From SMWN01 sp965221455 (GTDB lineage: Bacteria; Pseudomonadota; Gammaproteobacteria; Eutrophobiales; Eutrophobiaceae): a stretch of 64,000 nucleotides of DNA. Position numbers and translations under genes: made by a program. The DNA lies in assembly GCA_965221455.1 (NCBI GenBank), contig OZ244890.1:1674001-1738000 (forward strand). Reading direction: 5' to 3'. Position 1 is the first letter of the stretch. Each line of letters opens with the position of its first letter. Of the stretch, positions 19,609 to 26,114 are shown piece after piece. Under the pieces are notes generated by a model. The model was not told the origin of the DNA and did not search any database. It saw nothing but the letters and a program-made list of their open reading frames with translations.

Positions 19609-19881
19609 ATGGTAAAGCAAGATCAGATTAACAAAGTATGGGAAAACGCTAAATCAATTCCGGGAAAAGATTCAGGGCAGTTTCGACAAGACCCATACGG
19701 AAATGTAATGAATAAATCTTCATATGGGAAAACTTCCAGGCAAGGTTGGGAAGTGGATCATATTAAACCAGTCGCAAAAGGCGGTTCAGATGCTACAAGA
19801 AACCTTCAGGCCTTGAATACTAATGTCAACCGCACAAAGGGCGACAGTCTTCAAAAAAGAAGCCGCCACAATCAAAGATAG
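19609..19881 (+). CDS. Small HNH endonuclease domain protein
   Basis: 90 aa, almost entirely an HNH fold: W-E-V-D-H-I-K-P-V-A-K-G-G (the D-H pair of the metal site), then N-L-Q-A-L and N-x-x-K-G-D at the end, where a third His/Asn is expected. There is no specificity domain. The ORF ends 3 bp before attC-like site B. Small stand-alone HNH proteins are frequent cassette passengers; the role (nicking, restriction or toxin) is not known. Confidence 0.8.
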   Translation: MVKQDQINKVWENAKSIPGKDSGQFRQDPYGNVMNKSSYGKTSRQGWEVDHIKPVAKGGSDATRNLQALNTNVNRTKGDSLQKRSRHNQR

Positions 19882-19883
19882 TC

Positions 19884-19937
19884 GCATATAACAATGGCAT
19901 CAGCGGTCATTTTGGCCGCTAGATGCTTGCGTTATGC
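19884..19937 (+). repeat. attC-like site B
   Basis: GCATATAACAA at the left and GCGTTATGC at the right, with inner arms GCATCAGCGG and CCGCTAGATGC that can fold into the bulged hairpin typical of attC. One of the clearest sites of the array. Confidence 0.8.
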
Positions 19938-20016
19938 GTATTCGCCTTAGATCAAACCTAACGCATTGGTATTATTGTCAATTCTCTACGCCCACACACT
20001 AAATTCCTGAATAATC

Positions 20017-20045
20017 TTGTGCGCGTGTGTATTCGTGTGTATACT
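20017..20045 (+). promoter_or_regulatory. Cassette-borne promoter for hicAB
   Basis: TTGTGC (20017-20022), a 17-bp spacer and TATACT (20040-20045), 26 bp before hicA. A private promoter is usual for toxin-antitoxin cassettes. Confidence 0.6.
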
Positions 20046-20070
20046 TTATGTGCAAGTTTTGGGAGGATTG

Positions 20071-20250
20071 ATGACTTCAAGTGAATTGAGAAAAACGCTG
20101 GAGTCACAAGGCTGCCGGTTCTTGAGACAGGGTAAAGGCTCTCATGAGGTATGGATAAACAGGGGTGGAAAAAAGATTTCCGTTCCACATCCAAAAAAGA
20201 AATTGGGAAAGGGGCTTGTTACAAAACTACTGAAATGGGCGGAAGAGTAA
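20071..20250 (+). CDS. hicA: HicA-type mRNA interferase toxin
   Basis: 59 aa from ATG 20071, which follows GGGAGG at 4-5 nt. Double-stranded-RNA-binding-like fold: S-S-E-L-R-K-T-L-E-S-Q-G-C, then the catalytic His region G-S-H-E-V-W, and a basic tail (P-H-P-K-K-K-L-G-K-G) ending in a helix. Cleaves mRNA when free of its antitoxin. Upstream of hicB in the usual toxin-first order. Part of an attC-bounded cassette. Confidence 0.92.
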   Translation: MTSSELRKTLESQGCRFLRQGKGSHEVWINRGGKKISVPHPKKKLGKGLVTKLLKWAEE

Positions 20251-20297
20251 TCTCTCCGCTCCTCAGTGATAAAAGTTAATTATATGTGAGGCACAAA

Positions 20298-20738
20298 ATG
20301 TTATTTAAAATTGGTATGGAAAAGCCGGAAGACAAGGATACAGCATACGGTATTGTTATTCCCGCTCTGTGCAATAATAAATACTCAGCCTTTTCTGCAT
20401 CTGATGAGTTTGACGATATTGTATTAAACGCGAAGGATGCTGCATTTACAGTAATGGAAGAAATGGCTGTTAATGGAGACTTTGATCTGTCCACAATAGC
20501 GGCATTAAATAAGGAGGATTATACCAATCATCCTGACTATGAAGATTTTACTGAATGGGCATTTATTGATATTGAAGTTGATACTGCATTGGGGAAGCAA
20601 AAGAGGATTAATGTCAGCATGTCGGATTTACTGATTGCTCATATAGATCAAATGGTAAAAAGAGGCGGTAAGTATAAAGATCGTAGTGACTTTTTAAGCC
20701 AGGCGGCTCTCTGTCAGTTATCAGACTCAAGACCATAA
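20298..20738 (+). CDS. hicB: HicB-type antitoxin
   Basis: 146 aa from ATG 20298 (GAGG at 6 nt). N-terminal HicB partial-RNase-H-like domain (Y-G-I-V-I-P-A-L-C, then A-F-S-A-S-D-E-F-D-D) and a C-terminal ribbon-helix-helix (R-I-N-V-S-M-S-D-L-L-I-A-H-I-D) for DNA binding and autorepression. 47 bp after hicA, same cassette. Confidence 0.88.
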   Translation: MLFKIGMEKPEDKDTAYGIVIPALCNNKYSAFSASDEFDDIVLNAKDAAFTVMEEMAVNGDFDLSTIAALNKEDYTNHPDYEDFTEWAFIDIEVDTALGKQKRINVSMSDLLIAHIDQMVKRGGKYKDRSDFLSQAALCQLSDSRP

Positions 20739-20784
20739 ATAAAACTTTATCCAGGCTCTACCTGGAACTCACACAAAAATACGC

Positions 20785-20839
20785 CTAACAAGTGCATCCA
20801 GGTGACGCCTGCGGCGCACCTGATTTAGGCATTAGCCGC
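20785..20839 (+). repeat. attC-like site C
   Basis: GCCTAACAA at the left and GGCATTAGCC at the right, with inner arms ATCCAGGTG and CACCTGATT. The core is nearly identical to site H at 24.6 kb, the within-array homogeneity expected of a sedentary chromosomal integron. Confidence 0.75.
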
Positions 20840-20861
20840 CTTGATATACTAAAAATAGTAT

Positions 20862-20953
20862 GTAGCTCATATATGAACATCGTCGGGCTGCCCGGCAATT
20901 GGGTTCAATTCCGAAAGATATCCTGAAAAGATACGAAAAATGGAAGGATAATG
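20862..20953 (+). pseudogene. Remnant of a RelE-type toxin gene
   Basis: ATG 20862 is followed at once by TAG. The frame then continues as Y-E-H-R-R-A-A-R-Q-L-G then I-P-K-D-I-L-K-R-Y-E-K-W-K-D, which matches the N-terminal quarter of RelE/HigB-like toxins; the rest is deleted and the antitoxin gene starts immediately after. A decayed toxin beside an intact antitoxin. Confidence 0.7.
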
Positions 20954-21211
20954 AAAGATTACAAATTAGCCAGGAAACGAATGGATGTCCCGGTAGGAGA
21001 ATCTGTACGCATCATTCGCGAATTACAAGAGATGAGCCAAAATGATTTGGCGGAAATTTCCGGTATTCCTCAATCCACAATTTCAGCCATGGAAAATGGT
21101 CGAGTGAATCCTGGTGTTGAAAGAGCAAAGCAATTAGCCCGAGTTCTGAAATGTCATCCTGCGGTGCTGGTGTTCCCTGTCCGGGATGTCAAACATGAGA
21201 ACGCAGCATAA
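20951..21211 (+). CDS. XRE-family antitoxin-like HTH protein
   Basis: 86 aa from ATG 20951 with AAGGA at 5 nt. One Cro/C1-type helix-turn-helix: I-R-E-L-Q-E-M-S-Q-N-D-L-A-E-I-S-G, then I-P-Q-S-T-I-S-A-M-E-N-G-R. This is the usual antitoxin of the RelE-like toxin whose remnant lies just upstream, so it is an orphan antitoxin or free regulator now. Part of the cassette array. Confidence 0.85.
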   Translation: MKDYKLARKRMDVPVGESVRIIRELQEMSQNDLAEISGIPQSTISAMENGRVNPGVERAKQLARVLKCHPAVLVFPVRDVKHENAA

Positions 21212-21259
21212 CAAGACTCTCCAGGCAACCGTTTGCAGCAGCGCTTGAGAGCAAACGCC
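21206..21259 (+). repeat. Degenerate attC-like site D
   Basis: Starts with CATAACAAG at the XRE stop and has partly complementary arms (GACTCTC, TTGAGAGC), but the right end lacks a clear GTTRRRY box. Called mainly from its position between two cassette genes. Confidence 0.35.
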
Positions 21260-21281
21260 AGATCCCTCAGGAGAAAATATT

Positions 21282-21470
21282 ATGTACAAAGTTAACGATG
21301 AAAATTTGTCAGAATGGGCTGTAGGTATTGATTGGTTCAAAACGTTTCTATCCAGGGATGCAAAAACATTCGTTGGAATATTTGCAAATCAGAATATCGT
21401 ATGCAAACTCAGAGATGAACGAACCTTAAAGGTTGTTCATGAAGAATTCGGCACTGGAATCCAACAATAA
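21282..21470 (+). CDS. 62-aa cassette protein of unknown function
   Basis: ATG 21282 follows AGGAG at 8 nt, and the stop lies at the start of attC-like site E. The sequence is acidic/aromatic (D-E-N-L-S-E-W-A-V-G-I-D-W-F near the start) with no signal peptide or known motif. Gene size, ribosome-binding site and attC position support a real cassette gene; no function is recognised. Confidence 0.55.
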   Translation: MYKVNDENLSEWAVGIDWFKTFLSRDAKTFVGIFANQNIVCKLRDERTLKVVHEEFGTGIQQ

Positions 21471-21512
21471 ATTCCGGCGTATGCCTGCGGCACTGCTGAA
21501 TTTGGCGTTAAT
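21462..21512 (+). repeat. attC-like site E
   Basis: CAACAATAA at the left and GGCGTTAAT at the right; inner CGGCGTATGCCTGCGG is related to sites C and H. The miniature element copy 1 abuts the right end. Confidence 0.55.
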
Positions 21513-21608
21513 TTCCACTTTCAAGAAATAATATTTTACAGAATTGCCATGTCCGCTTCTGGCCGATGGCTGATACACATTAAGGATTCTGAATATCAAA
21601 AGTGGAAA
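21512..21608 (+). mobile_element. 97-bp miniature inverted-repeat element, copy 1
   Basis: Begins TTTCCACTTTCA and ends TCAAAAGTGGAAA, giving near-perfect ~11-bp terminal inverted repeats. A second copy at 24620-24716 is about 95% identical by eye. Both copies start exactly at the right end of an attC-like site. No ORF. Confidence 0.6.
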
Positions 21609-21636
21609 GTGTGAAGGTGCTTCATTCGGAGGTTTA

Positions 21637-21774
21637 ATTACGTCGAACACACTAAAATTACCTGTTGGGGATCGCATTCGATTGGTTGAGGACATCCGGG
21701 ACAGCATCGTTGCAGATCAGTCAGCATTGGATTTTACCATCGCGTCGAAAGCGGCTAATTTCAAATTGTGTTAA
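21637..21774 (+). pseudogene. Remnant of a PF09720-type addiction-module antitoxin
   Basis: GGAGG precedes a frame with L-P-V-G-D-R-I-R-L-V-E-D-I-R-D-S-I, the signature N-terminal half of the small antitoxin family TIGR02574/PF09720 (LxxxERxxLxEDLWDSI). The expected ATG is replaced by ATT, and the C-terminal half is lost into the next cassette's leader, ending at TAA 21772-21774. Confidence 0.6.
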
Positions 21775-21822
21775 ATTACATAAATAATTGTTAAATTATA
21801 TAAATAGGGAATAAAGAAACAA

Positions 21823-21975
21823 ATGGCGACAAAGAAACGAGATTTAGTACAAGTCAAGAATCCTCGAACTGAAAGATATATAAAAATTGATCGATCCGTT
21901 GGGCAGATAGTTTCACATAAGAAAAGTTCAGGCCCTTATAAAGATGTTCCGATCGCCCGCAAAAAAAGCCGGTAA
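21823..21975 (+). CDS. 50-aa basic conserved small protein
   Basis: M-A-T-K-K-R-D-L-V-Q-V-K-N-P-R then Y-I-K-I-D-R, ending in P-I-A-R-K-K-S-R. Very basic, with no membrane segment; it looks like a small nucleic-acid-associated protein of unknown function. It lies 10 bp before the TIR/deoxyribosyltransferase-like gene, so both may form one cassette. A truncated second copy of its promoter region and first 15 codons is at 24.07-24.18 kb. Confidence 0.65.
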   Translation: MATKKRDLVQVKNPRTERYIKIDRSVGQIVSHKKSSGPYKDVPIARKKSR

Positions 21976-21985
21976 ATAATAGCGG

Positions 21986-22627
21986 ATGATCATCTACAGT
22001 CCATCGGATGGAGATGCGTACACAACCGCTGTAGAAAGTGCACCAAGACACTGTTTCCTCATGACACGCCTTGGCAATCCTGTCTCAGAACCAGTTAAAA
22101 GTATTAGCGCAGCAGTTAAAAAATGCTGTGAAAGCGCAGAATACGACGTGATAGATGCAAGCGTTCAGGTGACTGGAAGAGATTTTCTGGTAAAAATTTG
22201 GAAAATGATCGCATCTGCACCTTTGTCAGTTGGAGTCGTACACGAATCTATACCAGCTAAAACGCAAGCCAATATTTTCTATGAACTCGGTGTTGCTCAG
22301 GCAATGGGGAAAGAAACTGTCATAGTTAAAAGCCCTAAGGCTGAAATCCCATCGGATTTTATTCGAACTGAATACATCACATTTGATTCAAAATTTTCTG
22401 GAAATTTTTCTAAATATTTAAAAGGCTTAAGTGATCAAGCTGAGCACTATGAAACAGTTGCCGAACAGTTGGATAGAGACCCGGTACTGGCCCTGGACTA
22501 TTTGAAAAGAGCATATCTGATATCTGGCGATGAGAACTTGAAAGAAAAGGCTAAAATTGTTGTGAAAGAGGCTAAGCTAGATAACCGAGCAAGCAACAGT
22601 GTTGAACTTCTTTCAGCCGCCTTCTAA
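21986..22627 (+). CDS. TIR/nucleoside-deoxyribosyltransferase-like protein
   Basis: 213 aa. The N-terminal ~140 residues have the layout of the deoxyribosyltransferase/TIR-like Rossmann group: C-F-L-M-T-R-L-G at strand 1, a V-T-G-R-D-F helix, then A-P-L-S-V-G-V-V-H-E and the characteristic N-I-F-Y-E-L-G-V-A-Q-A-M-G-K-E-T-V-I-V. The Glu of F-Y-E-L-G is the position of the catalytic Glu in these enzymes. The C-terminal ~70 residues are helical. Related domains act as NAD- or nucleotide-cleaving effectors in phage defence; here that role is inference. Cassette gene, followed by attC-like site F. Confidence 0.65.
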   Translation: MIIYSPSDGDAYTTAVESAPRHCFLMTRLGNPVSEPVKSISAAVKKCCESAEYDVIDASVQVTGRDFLVKIWKMIASAPLSVGVVHESIPAKTQANIFYELGVAQAMGKETVIVKSPKAEIPSDFIRTEYITFDSKFSGNFSKYLKGLSDQAEHYETVAEQLDRDPVLALDYLKRAYLISGDENLKEKAKIVVKEAKLDNRASNSVELLSAAF

Positions 22628-22693
22628 CAAACGCATGCAGTCGGATCGCCAAACCGCTACGCGCTTTGTTAGCCGCTGATGCGGGGCGTTATG
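22624..22693 (+). repeat. attC-like site F
   Basis: TCTAACAAACGCATGCAG at the left and CCGCTGATGCGGGGCGTTATG at the right; long complementary arms around GTCGG/CCGCT. Follows the TIR-like gene. Confidence 0.8.
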
Positions 22694-22741
22694 ATTTTTG
22701 TCAAGAATTCAATTACTTACGATCTGGCAGCATAATATGAC

Positions 22742-22769
22742 TTGAAAAGTCTATAAAAAGGTCTATATT
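22742..22769 (+). promoter_or_regulatory. Promoter of the relBE cassette
   Basis: TTGAAA (22742-22747), 16-bp spacer, TATATT (22764-22769). Repeats GACTTGAAAAGTCT and AGGTCT around the -35 could be the autoregulatory operator. Confidence 0.5.
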
Positions 22770-22805
22770 CAGCTCATATTATAGTTCTAATTGAGATTAA
22801 GAGAC

Positions 22806-23066
22806 ATGAGCACAGTATCCAGAGTAATGGCAAGTATGTCTGCCAGTATTACTGACTTCAAAGCCAATCCAAATGCTGTTATTGAACGGTCAAAAGGAGA
22901 AGCCATTGCTGTTTTAAAAAGTAATGCGCCATGTTTTTACGCAGTTCCTCCTGAGCTTTTTGAATCTATGTTTGAGGCCATGGAAGACCTTGCTCTACTC
23001 ACGCAAGCCAATTCTCGCATGAATGATGGCAAAGAGCTCATAGAAGTAAGTCTGGATGATTTATAG
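22806..23066 (+). CDS. RelB/StbD-type antitoxin
   Basis: 86 aa from ATG 22806 (M-S-T-V-S-R-V-M-A-S-M-S-A-S), chosen over an upstream TTG. Phd/YefM-like N-terminal DNA-binding half (I-T-D-F-K-A-N-P-N-A-V-I-E-R-S-K-G-E-A-I-A-V-L) and an acidic C-terminal toxin-binding tail (E-V-S-L-D-D-L). Its end overlaps the toxin start by 11 bp, so translation is coupled. Own promoter just upstream. Confidence 0.88.
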   Translation: MSTVSRVMASMSASITDFKANPNAVIERSKGEAIAVLKSNAPCFYAVPPELFESMFEAMEDLALLTQANSRMNDGKELIEVSLDDL

Positions 23067-23352
23067 GTTAAAGTTTCATCCAAACGCACTGGATGAATGG
23101 AATAACCTTTCTGCTACTGATCAGAAATACTTCAAGAAAAAGCTGGCCCAAAGACTGGAGCATCCTCATATACCTGGGTCCAGACTGTCAGGTGGATATG
23201 ATCTGTATAAGATTAAAAGGATGCGGCCTCCTCTTCGACTGACTTATCATGTAAATGATGATGAGTTAATCGTTACAGCATTAAGCGTGGGCAAACGGGA
23301 CGGGGATTTTTACAAGGAGATGATGAAACGCTATAAAAATAAAAAATCATAA
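23056..23352 (+). CDS. RelE/StbE-type toxin
   Basis: 98 aa. RelE fold with F-H-P-N-A-L-D-E-W near the start, the basic middle segment S-G-G-Y-D-L-Y-K-I-K and the C-terminal strand R-L-T-Y-H-V then A-L-S-V-G-K-R-D. Such toxins cleave mRNA on the ribosome. Intact, unlike the relE remnant at 20.9 kb. Ends 4 bp before attC site G. Confidence 0.9.
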   Translation: MIYRLKFHPNALDEWNNLSATDQKYFKKKLAQRLEHPHIPGSRLSGGYDLYKIKRMRPPLRLTYHVNDDELIVTALSVGKRDGDFYKEMMKRYKNKKS

Positions 23353-23419
23353 CAAGCGTATGCAGATCGACCTGCAAAAGGCTGCATCTTTTGTCGGTGG
23401 TTGATGCGTGGCGTTATGC
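23348..23419 (+). repeat. attC-like site G
   Basis: CATAACAAGCGTATGCAG at the left and GATGCGTGGCGTTATGC at the right, with a GACCTGCAAAAGG...TGCATCTTTTG inner structure. A typical length (~72 bp) and strong core boxes. Confidence 0.8.
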
Positions 23420-23440
23420 CTCATTTTCTGGAACTTAAAA

Positions 23441-23929
23441 GTGTCAAATTTAAATTTCGTCGCAATAGATTTTGAGACCGCTAACAATAATAGAAATAGT
23501 GCTTGTTCTGTCGCATTGGTTCGCGTCGAGTCAGGTCAAATTGTTGATAGTATTCATAGATTAATTCAACCTCCAGAGCTTTATTTTCAGTTCACTTATA
23601 TTCATGGAATTACTGCTGAAAAGGTTTCGTCACAGCCTTTTTTCTCGGACGTATGGAATTCTGTCTTGTATTTGACTGAGAACATGAATTATTTTTTTGC
23701 CCATAATGCTCCTTTTGACAAGTCTGTTTTACATGCCTGCTGTAGTTATGACGGTATAAGACCTCCCCAAATACCATTTCAATGTACCGTTAATTTAGCA
23801 AGGAGAAAGTTAAATTTATCTTCCAATAAATTGCCTGATGTTTGTAATCATTTAGGTATTTCTCTTAACCACCATGATGCGTTATCTGATGCTACAGCTT
23901 GTGCAAAAATTGCTATAGCTTTATCTTGA
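23441..23929 (+). CDS. DEDDh-type 3'-5' exonuclease
   Basis: 162 aa from GTG 23441 (then S-N-L-N-F-V-A-I-D-F-E-T-A), chosen because the ExoI motif lies near the N-terminus in the DnaQ-like family; a TTG/ATG further up would begin inside attC G. ExoI D-F-E-T, ExoII F-F-A-H-N-A-P-F-D, ExoIII H-H-D-A-L-S-D-A carry all five expected acidic/His residues. A free-standing PolC-epsilon-like exonuclease as cassette cargo; nucleic-acid substrate not known. Confidence 0.85.
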   Translation: MSNLNFVAIDFETANNNRNSACSVALVRVESGQIVDSIHRLIQPPELYFQFTYIHGITAEKVSSQPFFSDVWNSVLYLTENMNYFFAHNAPFDKSVLHACCSYDGIRPPQIPFQCTVNLARRKLNLSSNKLPDVCNHLGISLNHHDALSDATACAKIAIALS

Positions 23930-24100
23930 TTCAAGGTATACAAGTCACTGCGCCCGGACACAAGCAAATAGATTTTTGGTGTAAATTGAAGTCAATTTTT
24001 TATTATCAATTATCCTGTTATCGCCACACTGTTCGTGGTTGTGGCGGGTAAGCTCAAACGTTGGCAAGCGGCTAATTTCAAATTGTGTTAAATTATATAA

Positions 24101-24184
24101 ATGGCGACAAAGAAACGAGATTTAGTACAAATTAAGAATCCTCGGTTATGTGTCACTAAATCTAACAGGTTCTATACATTATGA
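24101..24184 (+). pseudogene. Truncated second copy of the 50-aa basic protein gene
   Basis: The leader (GCGGCTAATTTCAAATTGTG) and the first 15 codons repeat those at 21.75-21.87 kb with one residue change (V to I); the sequence then diverges and the frame stops at TGA 24182-24184, overlapping the ATG of the next gene (ATGA). It may now serve as an upstream coupling peptide for that gene. Confidence 0.6.
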
Positions 24185-24639
24185 AAGAAGTGGAAGTTGA
24201 TGAAGAAGCAATACTGTTTAGAGTCAATAGTAGGTGTTACCGTGAAAATATGAGCGAGCATGACATGTATGAAGCTACTCGCGGTACATGGAAAGTAGGT
24301 AGCGGAAGAGAAAAGGCTAAATATGCTCACATGGTGTACAAGGGAGAAATCAAGGCTGTCTTTGCTATAAATTCCTGGCACGTGGCAGGCACTACCATAT
24401 ACGCGGTCAGACCGGACTCAGACACGTGTGTACCTGGTCGCTGGGAGTTCCAGGGTAGTAAGGCTCCTGAAAGTATTCGCAATAAATACGTTGGAAATTG
24501 TGTGTCACGTTACTTTGAGAGAGGAAACGCTAACCCAATAACTTACGTAAACTGCCAAGTCCAGACACATAACAAAAAAATCCAGGTGACGCCTGCGGCG
24601 CACTTGATTCGGGCGTTAATGTCCACTTTCAAGAAATAA
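24181..24639 (+). CDS. Hypothetical protein running through an attC site
   Basis: 152 aa. Residues ~15-125 look like a conserved globular domain (A-T-R-G-T-W-K-V-G, then A-V-F-A-I-N-S-W, G-R-W-E-F-Q-G and Y-V-G-N-C-V-S-R-Y-F), a pattern I associate with small domains attached to nucleases, without a firm family. The last ~25 codons are encoded by attC-like site H and the start of the miniature element, so the original stop is probably lost. Start overlaps the upstream truncated ORF (ATGA). Confidence 0.55.
   Translation: MKEVEVDEEAILFRVNSRCYRENMSEHDMYEATRGTWKVGSGREKAKYAHMVYKGEIKAVFAINSWHVAGTTIYAVRPDSDTCVPGRWEFQGSKAPESIRNKYVGNCVSRYFERGNANPITYVNCQVQTHNKKIQVTPAAHLIRALMSTFKK
24568..24620 (+). 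repeat. attC-like site H
   Basis: CATAACAA at the left and GGGCGTTAATG at the right; the core ATCCAGGTGACGCCTGCGGC is shared with site C. Last site of the array; miniature element copy 2 abuts it. Confidence 0.7.
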
Positions 24640-24716
24640 TATTTTACAGAATTGCCATGTCCGCTTCTGGCCGATGGCTGACACACATTCAGGATTCTGA
24701 ATATCAAAAGTGGAAG
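24620..24716 (+). mobile_element. 97-bp miniature inverted-repeat element, copy 2
   Basis: Same element as at 21512-21608 (starts TGTCCACTTTCA, ends TCAAAAGTGGAA). Located directly right of attC-like site H, mirroring the position of copy 1 after site E. Confidence 0.6.
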
Positions 24717-24834
24717 GTGTGAAGGGTACTTCATTGGTGATGTGTAAATATTAAATTGTTGTGGACTGTGTGTGCCAAAGTATGAAGCGTTGCAGGATGT
24801 TGAATTAACAGGGCGAATAAAAGACTAAAAGTTA

Positions 24835-25407
24835 ATGCTGTTAGACATAATCAATATTGGCAATCCGATACTCAGGCAAGTCGCAACAGAGCTTGATGTT
24901 AAAAAAATAACTTCAGATGAAGTGCAGACGTTTATTGATGATCTTGTTGCAACAATGCGCTCTGCCAATGGTGCCGGTCTGGCTGCTACACAGGTTGCTG
25001 TCCCCTGGCGCATCTTTGCGGTTGAAGTCAGGGATAATCCCCGCTATCCCTACAAGCCCAATATTCCGTTAACAATTTTAATAAATCCGGAAATAGAGTT
25101 TTTAACCGAAGAACGGTTTGAGAATTATGAGGGTTGTTTATCTGTTCCGAATTTGCGAGGGGTTGTTGAGCGTTGTGCTGAAATTAATATTAAAGGTTTT
25201 GACAGGACCGGAAAACCACTGGCAATATTGGCGAAGGGTATAACCGCAGGAACCTTTCAACATGAGTTTGATCATCTGGATGGTTTGCTTTTTCTGGATA
25301 AGGTGAAAGATACCCGGTCTTTGTGTACGTGGGATGAATTTAAACAACATTATGAAAATAATTTTCGCAAGCAAGTGGAAAAAGTTGTTGCAAAATATGG
25401 CGGTTGA
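24835..25407 (+). CDS. def: Peptide deformylase
   Basis: Removes the formyl group from nascent N-terminal Met. 190 aa with the three family motifs: G-A-G-L-A-A-T-Q-V (residues ~44-52), E-G-C-L-S-V (metal-binding Cys, ~100-105) and Q-H-E-F-D-H-L-D-G (metal-binding His pair and catalytic Glu, ~142-150). Not next to fmt here, so it may be a second copy or a rearranged locus. First gene after the cassette array. Confidence 0.95.
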   Translation: MLLDIINIGNPILRQVATELDVKKITSDEVQTFIDDLVATMRSANGAGLAATQVAVPWRIFAVEVRDNPRYPYKPNIPLTILINPEIEFLTEERFENYEGCLSVPNLRGVVERCAEINIKGFDRTGKPLAILAKGITAGTFQHEFDHLDGLLFLDKVKDTRSLCTWDEFKQHYENNFRKQVEKVVAKYGG

Positions 25408-25435
25408 TTCGCCCGCACCCAGCTTCGATCCAGCT

Positions 25436-25993
25436 TCAGGATATTCCCCCGGACTGCGCCCTTGACCAATCAGGAATGAAAGCCAATATTTTAATATCGG
25501 CTGGTATGGACGGGTTGAATAAGCTGTTATGCCAGAAAGTCGCCTGGTATCTTGGATGTTCTGACGGTAGATCAATCACGTTACACGGGATACGAAAGCG
25601 CTGATTGTTCTGTTCAAAATTGAAAATACACTTTTCCAATTCGATTAATTTCGTGCTGATTTCAGAATCAGAAGCAAACAAGGCCGTTATTTCGTCTGAA
25701 AAATCTTTTGGATCCTGATAATACATTGCGGACAATAAGCGTATTGCACCTTGCAGACGTTCAGTTGGATCCTGTGTCTTTTTTACCATGTGCCTGAATT
25801 CAGTCGTCATGTTTTCCGGGGATTTTTTGGTAATTAGAGTGATAATCTGACCCGGATGAGTATCATTATCCGATGTGGTATCGGGACACATTCCCGCGGT
25901 TGGTCTGCCATCACGCAGGCGCATGGATTGTTGTCTGATCCGACATTGCCAATACAAAAAATCGTAACTTGTGACTGTCTGTTCAATTTTCAT
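25436..25993 (-). CDS. Conserved hypothetical protein
   Basis: 185 aa from ATG 25993 (M-K-I-E-Q-T-V-T-S-Y-D-F-L-Y-W-Q-C-R); the frame extends further upstream but that part is not protein-like. Contains W-Q-C-R-I-R-Q-Q-S-M-R, F-R-H-M-V-K-K-T-Q-D-P near the middle and ends with Y-Q-A-T-F-W-H-N-S-L-F-N-P then P-D-W-S-R-A. It reads as a globular cytosolic protein without signal peptide. I do not recognise a function. Convergent with def, 28 bp apart. Confidence 0.7.
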   Translation of the reverse strand: MKIEQTVTSYDFLYWQCRIRQQSMRLRDGRPTAGMCPDTTSDNDTHPGQIITLITKKSPENMTTEFRHMVKKTQDPTERLQGAIRLLSAMYYQDPKDFSDEITALFASDSEISTKLIELEKCIFNFEQNNQRFRIPCNVIDLPSEHPRYQATFWHNSLFNPSIPADIKILAFIPDWSRAQSGGIS

Positions 25994-26114
25994 TTTAAAA
26001 ATTCTGTGTAAAACTTTAAAGGGCAAGATAATGCGTGAATATAATGCAACGCAGTGACAGGGAAGGTGACAAGCCCAAGATTTCTGCACCATTTTCAAAG
26101 TTAGGGTTTCTGGT

